Assembly: GCA_033439255.1 (NCBI GenBank)
Contig: CM065878.1
Location: 3,782,001-3,846,000, forward strand
Reading direction: 5' to 3'
Source of the DNA: Hericium rajendrae
Lineage: Eukaryota > Basidiomycota > Agaricomycetes > Russulales > Hericiaceae
Length of the DNA: 64,000 nucleotides
In this document: piece by piece, positions 48,950 through 59,054 of the stretch
Numbering within the stretch: the stretch's first letter is position 1
Layout: each line of letters opens with the position of its first letter
The notes under the pieces: model-generated
The model's database searches: none
What the model was told of the DNA's origin: nothing
The model's input: the letters and a program-made list of their open reading frames with translations, nothing else
Program-made: the position numbers and the translations under genes

Positions 48950-50251
48950 GGCTGGAGAGAGTCAGGACGAAGTACAACGCGAACTCAGCGATTTATACGC
49001 TGGCAATAACACTGACAATGGTGACCGTGGTGAGCGCTAATTAGGCGACGCGTCCCGCGCGAGTCAGTGCTCCATCACGGTCACGTTATCTGTGGAGTAA
49101 ATAGCCCTACATATGGACCCACAACCTCCCTGTACCAGCTAGCACGCTTGGTGCTATCCCAGTGAACTCCTCTAAAAGTCGATTTGCCTTCGTTCATCGT
49201 TCCGGTGATGTGACTCTGTCTAGAAATTTTTTCTGGTGTAGAAATGTTCGGCGCTCCTGCACGAAGGCCCCGCAACCAACAAATGCCCTACTTATCCGCG
49301 TCCTATACTCCGACGCTTGGGTCATCGCATGGATAGCGCGTGGCCTTCAAAATCGCGGACCAGTCGAGATGAAAGAAGCACGATCATACCACAGGCATTA
49401 TTGATTTTGTTTTTCTCATGCGGAAGAATCCTGTCTTTTTTCCTTGTTCCCTTTTCGGTCACGCAGGTACGTTTTCTAAGGAATTGTGTCAGAGCGCGGG
49501 CGCAGAGAATGCAGAATCGATGACTGACATACAGTAATTAGGATGAACATGTCTTTACGGTCGCCATTGATACTGTATAGCCCACTTGCGATGATGCGAC
49601 AATTATCAACGTTTCCCGCTTGAATCGAGCTTGATCTTGCGGCGATGCACGCCTTTGGAGGGGCGGTATCAATCGGCCCTACGAGTCTACAACCACATGT
49701 ACAGAGACCGCCATATCCGCAAACACCGCTGGCTGCAAAACCCAAGGTCCATTACCCCCGTCCCTTCCGGTTCCATAGCACAATATTGCCTGGTTTGCTG
49801 GCGATCCCGATTACCGTAGCCAAAGCCTCTCCCAAAGCTATTCAAGATTCCTCGGCCACACTATCTGACGGTATACATCTCCTCAAGTTGGTTCAATATT
49901 CGCCATTATCTGTCATTGTTCACCAGATTAGAGAGGCCTTGGATCCGGCTCTAGGGACCGGGACAACGTGATCACGCAGATCTTTCTTGCCCTGACGATA
50001 GCCCAGAATCGATTGCCGGACCGGCATGTGTGCCGTTTCAAAGGGAGGCCATCGAGATCTCCTGCCAAATCCGTCCAGTCTCCGAGCGCGAAAGTGAATT
50101 CACTGGAAAGAGTGGTGATTATAGAGGTGGGGAGCTCGCTGTTCCACATTGTCCGCTCACTGCTTGCGACGACCGCGCCGTAATGCTTTTACACTATAAA
50201 GGCCGGCTTCAGATGGCTGTTCCCGTCCATTCTGAACGCTCCAGCCCGCCA
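48950..50251. other. 1.3 kb divergent gene-free region with TATA box
   Basis: The region lies between the PARP start (minus) and the HMG-box start (plus). Short frames show no family motif. A TATAAA at 50195-50200 lies about 52 bp before the chosen ATG of the HMG-box gene. The remainder should hold both promoters and possibly a long leader. No repeat was recognised. Confidence 0.45.
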
Positions 50252-51583
50252 ATGCCGTGCCAAAGGAACCTTTCGCCGCCCACAAACTACATCACAGCGC
50301 CCAGTGAGCAGCATTCCTTGGGTCTAACGTCCCTCCCATATTTAATTTTTTCCCTCCTAGTGTCCTATGAGGTCTACGACCAGACATCGTCGGTATATGC
50401 CTACGGTGCTACAGCCGTGCCACCCTCCTCTTCCTTCGACAACTCCCTCCTGCCCCAGACTTTCTCACTTCCCCTGCGTCCCCTCGAGGAACTTTACAAG
50501 CTTCCCTCCCCTCCTTCGACAGAGGGCAGCCTCACGCCCTCGCCGTCATCCGACTCCCAGACCTGCCTGAGACACCAAAGCGCGTATCGCGGCGCGGCCC
50601 CGACCACATCCCCCGCCCACCGAACGCCTTCATGATCTTCCGCTCCAAGTTCGTCGCCGAGGCGAAGGAGATCAAGACCATTGAGCGCGACCACCGTCAT
50701 GTAAGCCGCATCGTGGCGAGCGCCTGGAAGATGCTCCCCAGCGAGCAGCGCAAGGTATTCGAGGACTTGGCGCGCGACGCGAAGGCCGCACACGCGCTGC
50801 GGTATCCTAACTATCGCTATAAGCCCGTGGCGCGCGACCGTGCTCGGCGCAAGACGAAGAGGAACGACCCTGAGGACCTGCTGAGGGACAAGGAGATCGG
50901 CAGGCTCTGGAGCCAAGGCAAGAAGGGTGACGAGCTTCTCCTCGCCGTCGGGGAGTTGGACAAGGACCTCGCCGCGGGCAAGGTGGCGCTGCCGTCGTCG
51001 AGCGCGCAGTCACCCGTGGCAAAGGTCGAAGATTCAGACACCCCGCCGTTCCGCAGTCCTCTCTTGGCTCCTCGGCGCGTGGTATCCATGCCGGCCAAGC
51101 TCGCTGAACCATCACCTGTGAGTTGCTTATCCACCGAAACACGCGATGCGAAACTGACATCTTCTGTAGCGCTGGGCCACACGCATGCCAGAGACCAACT
51201 ACAGCTCGCCGCCGATGGCTTCTCTCGAAGCGCCGCCCATGCCTGTCCAGGACTACACGCCCCCCACGCTCATGCATTTGATGCAGCCTCGCACCGATAT
51301 CCACGATCAGTCTGGTCCATATTTCTCTTCGCCGACCAGCTGGACACATCGCGCCGAGCCAGTTATTCCTCCCTTCATCGCCTCCTCCCAGTTCTATGTC
51401 GGCACTGATATGACGCCAGCTCTTGCTCTCTGGGGTAGCCCAATGCAGACGTCAGAGGAATACTTCGCCATGAGCGCGGAATGGAACCAGGAGGCGATGC
51501 CCGCGCCTGCCAACGATTTCACGCTGGCGAACTTCCTCAACGATGTTGACACCCAATATCCCTGGGGCGATGGCGCACTCTAA
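50252..51583 (+). CDS. HMG-box transcription factor
   Basis: A sequence-specific HMG-box protein of the MATA-HMG/SOX-like class. The N-terminal part is Ser/Pro-rich with an intron at about 50303-50360. The HMG box follows: HIPRPPNAFMIFRSKFVAEA, SRIVASAWKMLPSEQRKVFE, AKAAHALRYPNYRYKPV, then a basic tail DRARRKTKR. The order of RPPNAFM, W and YPNYRYKP is diagnostic. The C-terminal half is Ser/Pro/Met-rich and ends NFLNDVDTQYPWGDGAL, a possible activation domain. One base seems lost at about 50549 between the Ser-rich leader and LPDLPETPKRVSRRGPD. ATG 50252 was chosen because the TATA box at 50195 is too close to ATG 50213. Basidiomycete relatives include regulators of mating and fruiting, but no specific role can be assigned. 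Confidence 0.88.
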
Positions 51584-52109
51584 ATTCCTTTCATCATTCT
51601 TCTCACCTATTCCTTCTTGGCTCGACGGACTTCATTGTATCTGACTTATTTCTGACTTATCTTTTTATACCGTCTTTATTTCCGAGCCCATAATACCCTT
51701 ACGACTCTTCCTTTTCTCAACTTACCTTTTCAGACCGCACGCTTGGTTGTTTCCCCTTTACTGTTTCAGACGTTACGATCGGTTGTTCCATTGACTGTTC
51801 TTGTTCCTTCCGTCTCCATTGTATGATGATAATCTCCTCGACGTCGTACCAACGACGCCGCCTCGACCACAAAACCATGTATAACTAACGGCCCATATGT
51901 CTAGACAGATACGAGACTCCTCCCTTTACCCTGTGTATACTTAGCAACCCACATATCCTAGCTACGTATGCCGCATTTCAAGAAATACATATGCCGATTC
52001 CAGAGATACACTGTAAGCTTGCAGTCTGAGTATCATCATTATGCAGCATGAGCGCTGTCCGCTCGTGACCCGACCAACCGAACCCCGTATCATCTTCATC
52101 ATCCAACGG
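51584..52109. other. Gene-free gap between convergent genes
   Basis: About 525 bp between the HMG-box stop (plus) and the DHODH stop (minus). The HMG-box side is T-rich, fitting a 3' untranslated region. No gene or repeat was seen. Confidence 0.6.
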
Positions 52110-53226
52110 CTACGCCTCACCACCGCCCTCCTCCGGCACCGACCCTGGCTCCACATCCGCGTCCTCGATCGCGAGCAGCTCGAAGGCCCGGACGCCTTCC
52201 CGCCCGAACAGCGTCGCGAACCCGACGACCGCCGCCCCCGCCTTGCGCATACGCCGGTACGCCGCCTTCGTCGTCACGCCCCCGACGCCTATAATCACGA
52301 TCTCCCGCATGGCGGCATCGTCGTGCTCCCGCAGGAGCTGCGCGAGCGTGTACACGTTCCCCAACGCGAGCGGGTGGAGCGACTCGCCCGCGAGCCCGGC
52401 GACGCCCGCCGGGAGCGCAAAGTCGCTCGGCGGTCCAGCGCTCTGCGCATTCAGCGTTTGGTCTGCAAAGAGCAGCGTGCTGCCGAGCGTGTTTGTGGAC
52501 GTGAAGAACGCGAAGGGGTTCAGGCGCGCGGCGGGGTCGGCGGGGTGCGGTCGGGAGTACGCGGCGATAGCCTTGATGAGGTCGTCGAACTGCGTGGAGT
52601 AGACGTATGGCGGGAGCTTGAGGCCGAGCACGAGCGTGCGATCCTTCCAGAAGTGGTCGGCGAGGACGTCGAGGATGGGCGTGAGGCAGGGGAAGTCGTA
52701 TGCGGGCGGGGGGAGCCCTTGATGTTTGGGCAGCTCGTGTTGAGCTCGACTGCGATACGGGAGGTGGCGCCGTCTGTGTCGTTGAGTTTTGCGCGCAGCT
52801 CCTGGATCGATTCGAGCATGGATCCGAGGGAGATAGGGGACGAGGAGGTGATGCTGATGATGAATGGTTTCATCGAGCCCGCAGAGGCGGACGTTAGGAT
52901 CGTGTCAACATATTCTAGGTAGCTTGATAATGGATGTGGCGAGTAGCCAAATGAGTTCAACGAGGTGATGGTGTCTTTCGTGAACGCGACCTGAGACGGA
53001 TAATGCAGGGTCAGTCAGGTCAGCTCCGGATAGATGTCCGATCGTGAAGTGGGCATACCTTCTTCTCCACTGACTCGTTGAAACCCGTGAGGGTCGCCGT
53101 CCGGGTGGTCACGGCACCTGTATGTGGGCAGTCGAAAAGCTCCTGCAGCTGGTCCAACTCGGATGCCCATGCACACGAGCTGTTAATAAGGGGAGGGGAG
53201 ACATGGATGCGCCGGATGGTGACCAT
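52110..53226 (-). CDS. URA1: Dihydroorotate dehydrogenase, cytosolic class 1 type
   Basis: DHODH oxidises dihydroorotate to orotate in pyrimidine synthesis. The start MVTIRRIHVSPPLINSSCAW leads at once into the flavin-binding barrel, without a mitochondrial presequence or membrane helix, so it looks like the soluble class 1 enzyme (Ura1). Blocks: ELFDCPHTGAVTTRTATLTG, FNESVEKK, then after an intron NSFGYSPHPLSSYLEYVDTI, VELNTSCPNIKG with the substrate-contacting Asn and the active-site-like Cys, LVLGLKLPPYVY, PFAFFTSTNTLGSTLLFADQ, LREHDDAAMREIVIIGVGGV and AGAAVVGFATLFGREG. Length is about 350 residues. A G run at 52708-52713 has one base too few, which breaks the frame between NIKGSPP and AYDFP. 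The FMN-site Gly motif GVGGV is intact. Confidence 0.9.
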
Positions 53227-53623
53227 GCTGCGGGATCTGATCTGGGGCGTGTCGCACCGAGTGAATATTATTTCGGTAACGATATAAAGTCAGGAGAAAG
53301 GATGAAAGGCTACGAAAGCTGGATATGATACACGCGACGGTTTTCCAAGGGCGTAGAAGCGCACAAAGATGATCTCCAGACGCATGGCAGGACGACGATA
53401 TTATACGGAGGCAAGATTAGATAACCTCATTCATTCTGACTTAGCCGCTTCTGCGGCGCCGGTCCAGACGGAGCTCTAGTCTCCGAGCAGACCTTACACA
53501 GAAGAAAGTCGTTCTGTGTTTAAGAACGGAGCTCCTCATCCATGGTTTCTTTACCAAGCAACCGGTGATGCCATAAAATCTAGTCTACAACATGAATGGG
53601 ACAGAAAAAGGTCTGCAGAATGT
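53227..53623. other. Gene-free gap upstream of DHODH
   Basis: About 400 bp between the TRAPPC5 stop and the DHODH start, both minus. No protein family is visible. It holds the DHODH promoter and a hairpin-rich block listed separately. Confidence 0.55.
53444..53519. other. Three consecutive hairpins, possible structured RNA
   Basis: Within 76 bases three stems occur in a row. GCCGC-TTCT-GCGGC is at 53444-53457. CGGAG-7 nt-CTCCG is at 53469-53485, enclosed by GGTC (53461-53464) and GACC (53490-53493). ACACAGAA-8 nt-TTCTGTGT is at 53496-53519. They could form on either strand. No known RNA family, box C/D, box H/ACA or tRNA signature was recognised. It may also be a 3'-end or leader structure of a neighbour. 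Confidence 0.4.
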
Positions 53624-54502
53624 TCATTTGAACAGCTCCTCGCGCTCCAACACACTCTTCTCCAGCTTGATGAGGATTGTCGTTCGTGAGGGATGTTGAT
53701 CGGTCGGGGTATTATGCGCAGTAACGCGCGCAGGCTGCAAACAAGCGGTCAGGAATGCCAGGACGCCGGTGGCGGCAGCAAGACTCACGAAACCAAGACC
53801 ATCCAGAACGGCTTCCACGATGCCAGCCGTGAAAGATGAGCAGCTCAATTGGCTCATGTCACGAGGAACAGAGATGTTTCGAGTTATTATTGGGTCATTG
53901 TCGATGATCATATCTGCGACTGGCTATGAGTCGATGTCGGCTTCTGTGAAGGGGGCACACGTACACTCGTCCTCGTTTTCGACACTCTTCTCGATGGCAT
54001 CTGCAGGCTTTCCAAACACAGCCTTCCATACGTTTGTATGGATGGACATAAGTGCTGGAAGAAAGCGAATCTCTCGCTTGGGCTGCTTCGAGGTAGATTC
54101 AGCCCGCCATACCATGAGTTCAAGTACTCTGGTGCCAAGGCGGTAGCCCAGGGTATTCAGTCTGTAAAGGGTTCAGGACACCTGCTGAAAGACGCAAATA
54201 TGCACGGACCGACGTTCCAAGTCATTGATACCACTGACGCGCTTCTGGGTATACTGGACTACTTCCGAGAATAGAAAGGCAAAGGCAGAGGACGAGACTT
54301 CGGCCGTTCGCGTCTTGTTGAGGGGTCGATCATATATATTTGGGCGCGTGAGGGGTCTGGGTGTTCCGGTTGTAGTGGCGATGGAGGGCGCGGATGGGAG
54401 AGAAAAACGTGCTGAGCTTGTCGTCGGAGATAAATGTTCTACGGACGAGAGCGATGAAGACGAAAGGACAGAGAGTCGTGGATGAGGCTGAGCGTAGGCC
54501 AT
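53624..54502 (-). CDS. TRS31: TRAPP complex subunit TRAPPC5 / Trs31
   Basis: A core subunit of the TRAPP tethering complex, the exchange factor for Ypt1/Rab1 at the ER-Golgi boundary. The N-terminal about 60 residues are Ser/Pro-rich and not conserved. The Bet3-like fold begins NIYDRPLNKTRTAEVSSSAF, FAFLFSEVVQYTQKRV, INDLERR. It continues after introns with LMVWRAESTSKQPKREIRFL, SIHTNVWKAVFGKPADAIEK, YMIIDNDPIITRNISVP, LSCSSFTAGIVEAVLDGLGF, then, after an intron at about 53735-53791, PARVTAHN and TTILIKLEKSVLEREELFK. WKA-FGK, SVP, ASFTAGIVEAVL-type and TT-IK-E motifs match human TRAPPC5 in order. No frame break was seen. It starts head to head with the BTB gene, 150 bp apart. Confidence 0.92.
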
Positions 54503-54652
54503 GGTGGAGAAGGACGTGATAAGCGCCGGCGGATGGGAGACGGATGGACGGGCCAGGGCGGGCCGAGACCGCGTCCGCACCTATCCGCACGGATTTGGCT
54601 CCGCCGCGTGTTTCGTCTCGCCATTGCCGACACAGATATCTTCGAGATACTC
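54503..54652. promoter_or_regulatory. Very short divergent promoter, TRS31 / BTB gene
   Basis: Only 150 bp separate the two head-to-head start codons. It is GC-rich, with no TATA box. The two promoters must overlap. Confidence 0.45.
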
Positions 54653-57436
54653 ATGGCGTCGATGTGACCGTCCTTTCTTTTCTTGCACGTTCATCTTCCT
54701 CCTCAGAGACCCGTATATGCTTTCCGTCAGTCAGAACTCGTCAGACCTACAGGTCCATCTATATTCCTCCTTTCTCGAGCGTAAGACCGCAGACGTCGCG
54801 CTTAGAGTGCGGGGTACGTGGGAGGCCGTGTACAAGCTTCATCGCGTTATCCTCATTCAAGCGGTATGTCCTTATATCCATTTCAACTGCTTGGTGAATG
54901 CTTCTTTCTCACGTGTGCATCGAAAACGTTAGGGTTTCTTCCGCTCCCTCTTTACGGGCGGCTTCGTAGAGTCCACGGACAGGACTACCTCATCCCGTAG
55001 GAACCCGCATCTGATTGAGATCGTATTCGATGACACAAATATCACACGTGCTGGTCAGTCTATTCATTCTTCGGTGGTACGAAAGCAGCTGAGCTTACTA
55101 CTTGCTTTGCAGCATTTGAGTAAGTGGAGTTCATATCATCTATATCGGACCACAAGGCCTGATATGTCTTAGGTTGTGCATTTCAAGACTCTATGGTGGC
55201 GGCCCACCGACCTACATCTCACCATCCGTTCTGCCGACACCTGGGCACCCGCTGACGCCGCAGTTCACAATGCCCCACACCCTAGCGGACACCCCTGAAG
55301 GTCATCAACCGGCATCACCGCGGTTCCTGCTATCCGTGCTGAGTACAGCCATCTACCTGTCCATTCCCTCCGTAGCGACGCAGGCTTTGACGTCGATCCT
55401 CAACTCTGTCGGTCCATTTACGGCCATTCCCTACCTCAACTTCGCGATTGGTAGGGGTATCGGACCCTTGCAGGATGGCGATCTTGACGCTGCTGTCGGC
55501 CTCGAGCATGTCGCTGACCTCAAAGTACCGCGCTCAGAACCACAGACCGGCTATCACACACCCCATGGCGATGCTGAGCTCTCACGTATCGATGAAGCGG
55601 CTCGTCTGGCTCGCACCCTTGAAGCTATGTCCGTCAAGGATGACGCCAAGCCCGACCGTACTTCCTCAGGCAGCGAGCCTGAATACTTCGTCGTGAAGAA
55701 GGAGGATCCAGCCGAGACATCTAGTGACGATCATTCGTTTTCCGATCATGAACACGAGCTGCACTTCCACTATGGCGCTGTCTCGGACAAGATAGGCGAA
55801 GCTGCGACCTGCTGGCTAGCGCGCTGGGGTATCGACATGCTTGCTTTTGAGCAGCAAGCAATCAAGGATAATTCGAAACGCCCAGCCGAGGCCGCGACCG
55901 CGATCTCCTCTAATCAGCCACATCTACGGCGCTCGACGATGCCTTCGAGCTGGGACCATACACCCTTTACCGCCAACAAAGCTTCTCCTCCTGTTCTACC
56001 TCTCATCTGGCGTCGCGGGGGCCTCACTGCGAAATGGGTCAAGGCATTGATTTCTTCTGATTCGCTGTTTGTCCGTGGCGAAAGAGAAAGGTATGATATG
56101 GCCAAGGCGATCGTTGAGATGCGCCGAGCAGAGGGTATCGATGATGAAGAGGATATTTGGACAAGCATGTTTGCTGAGGGTATCTACTATCCAAACATGG
56201 TTAGTACGCTTGTGTCCTACTTGGGAGTTTTCATTCTCATGTTTGCACCAACAGCATTTCGAGGATCTTATATATATCGCGCAAGACATTTCTCCGACAA
56301 CAGGTCGTCTCTATACCCCACTTGATACCATCCAGTCCGCCCACTGGGACCAATCTTTGCTTCAGCATCGCATAATGGGCCGGCCTTCTTCGTCTTCGTC
56401 ACCCCCGAACTCACCAACGACGCATGGTCCTCGCGATAAGGAGCTCGGCATTGCATTGTCATCCTCGGAGATTCTCGATTTGCTATCGTCCCCTGCGAAG
56501 GATTGGGAGAAGGACCGTCCATACTGGCCAGTTCTCAACGATTCCTCCTCGCGCGTTGGAGACGGCGCCGGCATCGAGGGCGCCTCTATGGACGAGCTGT
56601 TTGAACTTCCCTCCGCGACAGACCCCAAGCGCACCGTCCGGTCATCGCATTCCGAGTCTTCTTTCTTCGGACTCAAGTCAGACCGCTGCCTTGCCTCCGC
56701 ATGTCCCTCTGCCGATCCGAACGGCAGGACACGTTGGCTGCCTCACCCGCCTTACCGCTTTGCTGTGGAGTTCTGGGACGTCGAAGCACTGCGAGAGAAG
56801 TCGCGTCTGCATTCGCATACTATATGGTACGGCGGCAGCCTCTTCAACGTCTACGTGCAAGTCGTGCGGAAGAAGGGTATCCAGCTTGGCGTCTATCTGC
56901 ACCGGCAGTCCAGTGTCGACCCCATCCCGCCTCCGTCAGTCCCGTACGTGTACCGCGTCGACCGCGCTGAGAAGGAACGTATCGAGACGCGGCATGCTCG
57001 GAGTCCGTCCTCGCCGACAAGCGCGCGGCCGTCTACCTCACCGTCGACAGCATCGCAGTACTCAGCCGGATCGCCGCTCGGCGCTTCGCGCTCGACGACA
57101 CCGACCTCCACTTACAGCGGCAACTCGCCGTCGTTGGGCCAGTCGCTTCCCGCTACGGGCGCGCCGTGCATGCCCGCGCAGCCATACCGCGACCCGCGCC
57201 CGTCCGTTTCAGCGTACTTCACGATTTCGTGTGCGAGCGCGACGGGAAGCTCGCTGACGAAGTTCACGAGCTCGCCGGACGTGTTCTCCGTGAGCCAGAG
57301 CTGGGGGTGGAAGAGCAGCTCGCTGCGCACGGAGGAGTATCTCGAGGTCGGGACCAAGGAGGCTGGGCCGACGAGCCCGATGCCGGCTGAGAAGGAGGTG
57401 AGTCTGCGTGTTACGGTCGTGTTGGGCTTGATTTAG
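54653..57436 (+). CDS. BTB/POZ-domain protein
   Basis: A long protein with one N-terminal BTB fold, the usual platform for dimers or Cul3 ligases. After a micro-exon encoding MASID, the text gives VHLYSSFLERKTADVALRV, VYKLHRVILIQA, an intron, GFFRSLFTGGFVEST, HLIEIVFDDTNIT, then LCISRLYGGGPPTY. This D-V-LRV, YKLHR-IL, S-FF-SLF order is typical BTB. A helical part follows (FLLSVLSTAIYLSIPSVATQ). The middle is rich in Ser, Asp and Glu. A later conserved block RFAVEFWDVEALREKSRLHS and SHTIWYGGSLFNVYVQVVRK looks like a beta-rich domain found with BTB in fungi. The end is Ser/Thr-rich. The stop at 57436 sits in a possible intron (donor GTGAGT at about 57400, acceptor TTTAG), so the C-terminus is uncertain. 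No specific orthologue was recognised. Confidence 0.82.
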
Positions 57437-57850
57437 GTTTGCTTTCGTCTTGTCTCGTCTCGTCTCGTTTTATTTTATTTTATCGCATCTTTAGTTCTGT
57501 TTTGTTCTTGGATTTAATCTTACTCTGTGCATATGTACTCTACCATCTATGTTCTCCCGCATCTACTATGTATTATTCAGTGCTCGTCCTTTCGATTTAC
57601 GACTTTCTACCTTTACACACTTTATGATTTCACCTTGTTTGCTGTTCGAATGGATCTTGCTTATAACGATCTCTTGATCTCGCCGTTGTCAAGATGGCAA
57701 TTGAGGAAGCACAACGGAGGCAAATATTTTTCTTTGGCTTGGGGTTACATAAGCAAGGTGTTTAGAATCAGCGGCTCGATGAGTGGCAGCCTCCAACTGA
57801 TCTAGCTCCGTCATCCCAGCATTGGTGGTCTCACACCGTTCATATTGACC
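57437..57850. other. Gene-free gap before the cullin-like gene
   Basis: About 410 bp between two plus-strand genes. The first part is T-rich with a run of TCTCG and TTTTA units, fitting a 3' untranslated region. It also must hold the promoter of the next gene. Confidence 0.55.
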
Positions 57851-58840
57851 ATGGAACCTGCAGGGCCCCCGCCTATGTGCAATCCCGCGACGGGGAGCGC
57901 GAACCCATCCGCGTCGCTGCCCGCCCTCTGGGGCTACGTCGAACCCGCCCTTGATCACATCCTCCGCTCGCCGACCAACAACCCGTCGAAAGCCCCCGCG
58001 ATCGACGTCACGTACCACATGGGCATCCACACCGCCGTCTACAACTACTTCACGAGCAGCAGTAGCTCGCGCGCCGTGCCCCCGCCGCCCGCACCCGGCG
58101 CACGCACCCGCGGCCAGCCGCAGCTCGGCGCGGAGGTCTACGAGCGCCTGGACACGTACTTCGCGGGCGCGGCGCGCGAGCTGCTGCTCGGCGCGCCGCA
58201 GGACGACGCGACGCTCGTGCACTACCTCGTCCCGTGCTTCCAGCGCTACAGCGCGGGCGGCGCGGCGGTGCACCGCCTGCTGAACTACGTGAACCGGCAG
58301 TTCGTGAAGCGCGCGGTCGACGAGGACCGCGGGTGGCTCTGCCTGAGCGACATCCTCGACGCGGTCGCGCGATCGCTGCGCGAGAACGACTCGCGCGAGA
58401 AAATCGCGAGCAAGCTGCGCGAGCGCCGCGCGGCGGAGCTCGCGAAGTGGGGGTATGCGGAGGGGGACGCGCAGGAGCGGCTGGCGGAGGCGGAGGCGTG
58501 TGCGGAGGCGGCGAGCGCGCAGGAGCGCGTCGTGCCGCTGGCGTCGCTGGCGCATCGGAGATTTAGGATGGAGGTGCTGGAGCCGCTGCTAGCGGTGCCG
58601 AAGGGGAAAGGAAAGGGGAAGGGGAAGGCAAAGCGGCCGCCCGCGCAGAATGGGGACAAGGGTCCGAAGGGGAGGTTAGCGAGAGCGGTGAAGGAGCTGT
58701 TGGAGGGCGAGGAGGGGGACCCGCAGGAGAGGATGCGTTTAGCGAAGGACCTGGCGGTTATGTTGCGGACGGTAGGTATACGCCCCGACCACCCGCTGCG
58801 AAAGCGGTTGGATAAGTTTATCGCTGCTGCTCCGCAATGA
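57851..58840 (+). CDS. Stand-alone cullin N-terminal repeat protein
   Basis: A single exon of 329 residues. The first 170 residues resemble the start of cullin-1: LPALWGYVEPALDHIL, VTYHMGIHTAVYNYFTSSS, LGAEVYERLDTYFAGAAREL, DATLVHYLVPCFQRYSAGGA, VHRLLNYVNRQFVKRAVDED. In CUL1 this region binds the Skp1/F-box adaptor. The rest is Ala/Arg/Glu-rich helix, then a Lys-Gly stretch (PKGKGKGKGKAKRPP) and a basic end. The cullin homology domain, the RBX1-binding part and the neddylation site are absent, while a full cullin is about 750 residues. Coding is GC-rich and intron-free, unlike its neighbours, so a retrocopy or a partial duplicate is possible. The frame is clean over the whole length. ATG 57851 is the first in frame. 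It might act as an adaptor competitor, but this is inference. Confidence 0.78.
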   Translation: MEPAGPPPMCNPATGSANPSASLPALWGYVEPALDHILRSPTNNPSKAPAIDVTYHMGIHTAVYNYFTSSSSSRAVPPPPAPGARTRGQPQLGAEVYERLDTYFAGAARELLLGAPQDDATLVHYLVPCFQRYSAGGAAVHRLLNYVNRQFVKRAVDEDRGWLCLSDILDAVARSLRENDSREKIASKLRERRAAELAKWGYAEGDAQERLAEAEACAEAASAQERVVPLASLAHRRFRMEVLEPLLAVPKGKGKGKGKAKRPPAQNGDKGPKGRLARAVKELLEGEEGDPQERMRLAKDLAVMLRTVGIRPDHPLRKRLDKFIAAAPQ

Positions 58841-59054
58841 CCTATTGCTCTGACATGTTGTACATGCTGTCCATCATCTCTGATGGACCACCACACTCTT
58901 CTTTCATGCATCTATTTTTTGTCAGACCGGATAGCAGCACTTGTACAGACTAGCGCTATAACTGGTTGTGCATCACTATTTATTACTTGACCGCTTGGAT
59001 ACTCTGTATATATGGGTATATATCACTACTCTATCGACATCCGCAGCAATGAGA

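Noticed and set aside
50252-51583. HMG-box gene as a mating-type locus
   Set aside because: No homeodomain pair, pheromone receptor or pheromone precursor lies nearby, and HMG-box factors are common in these genomes.
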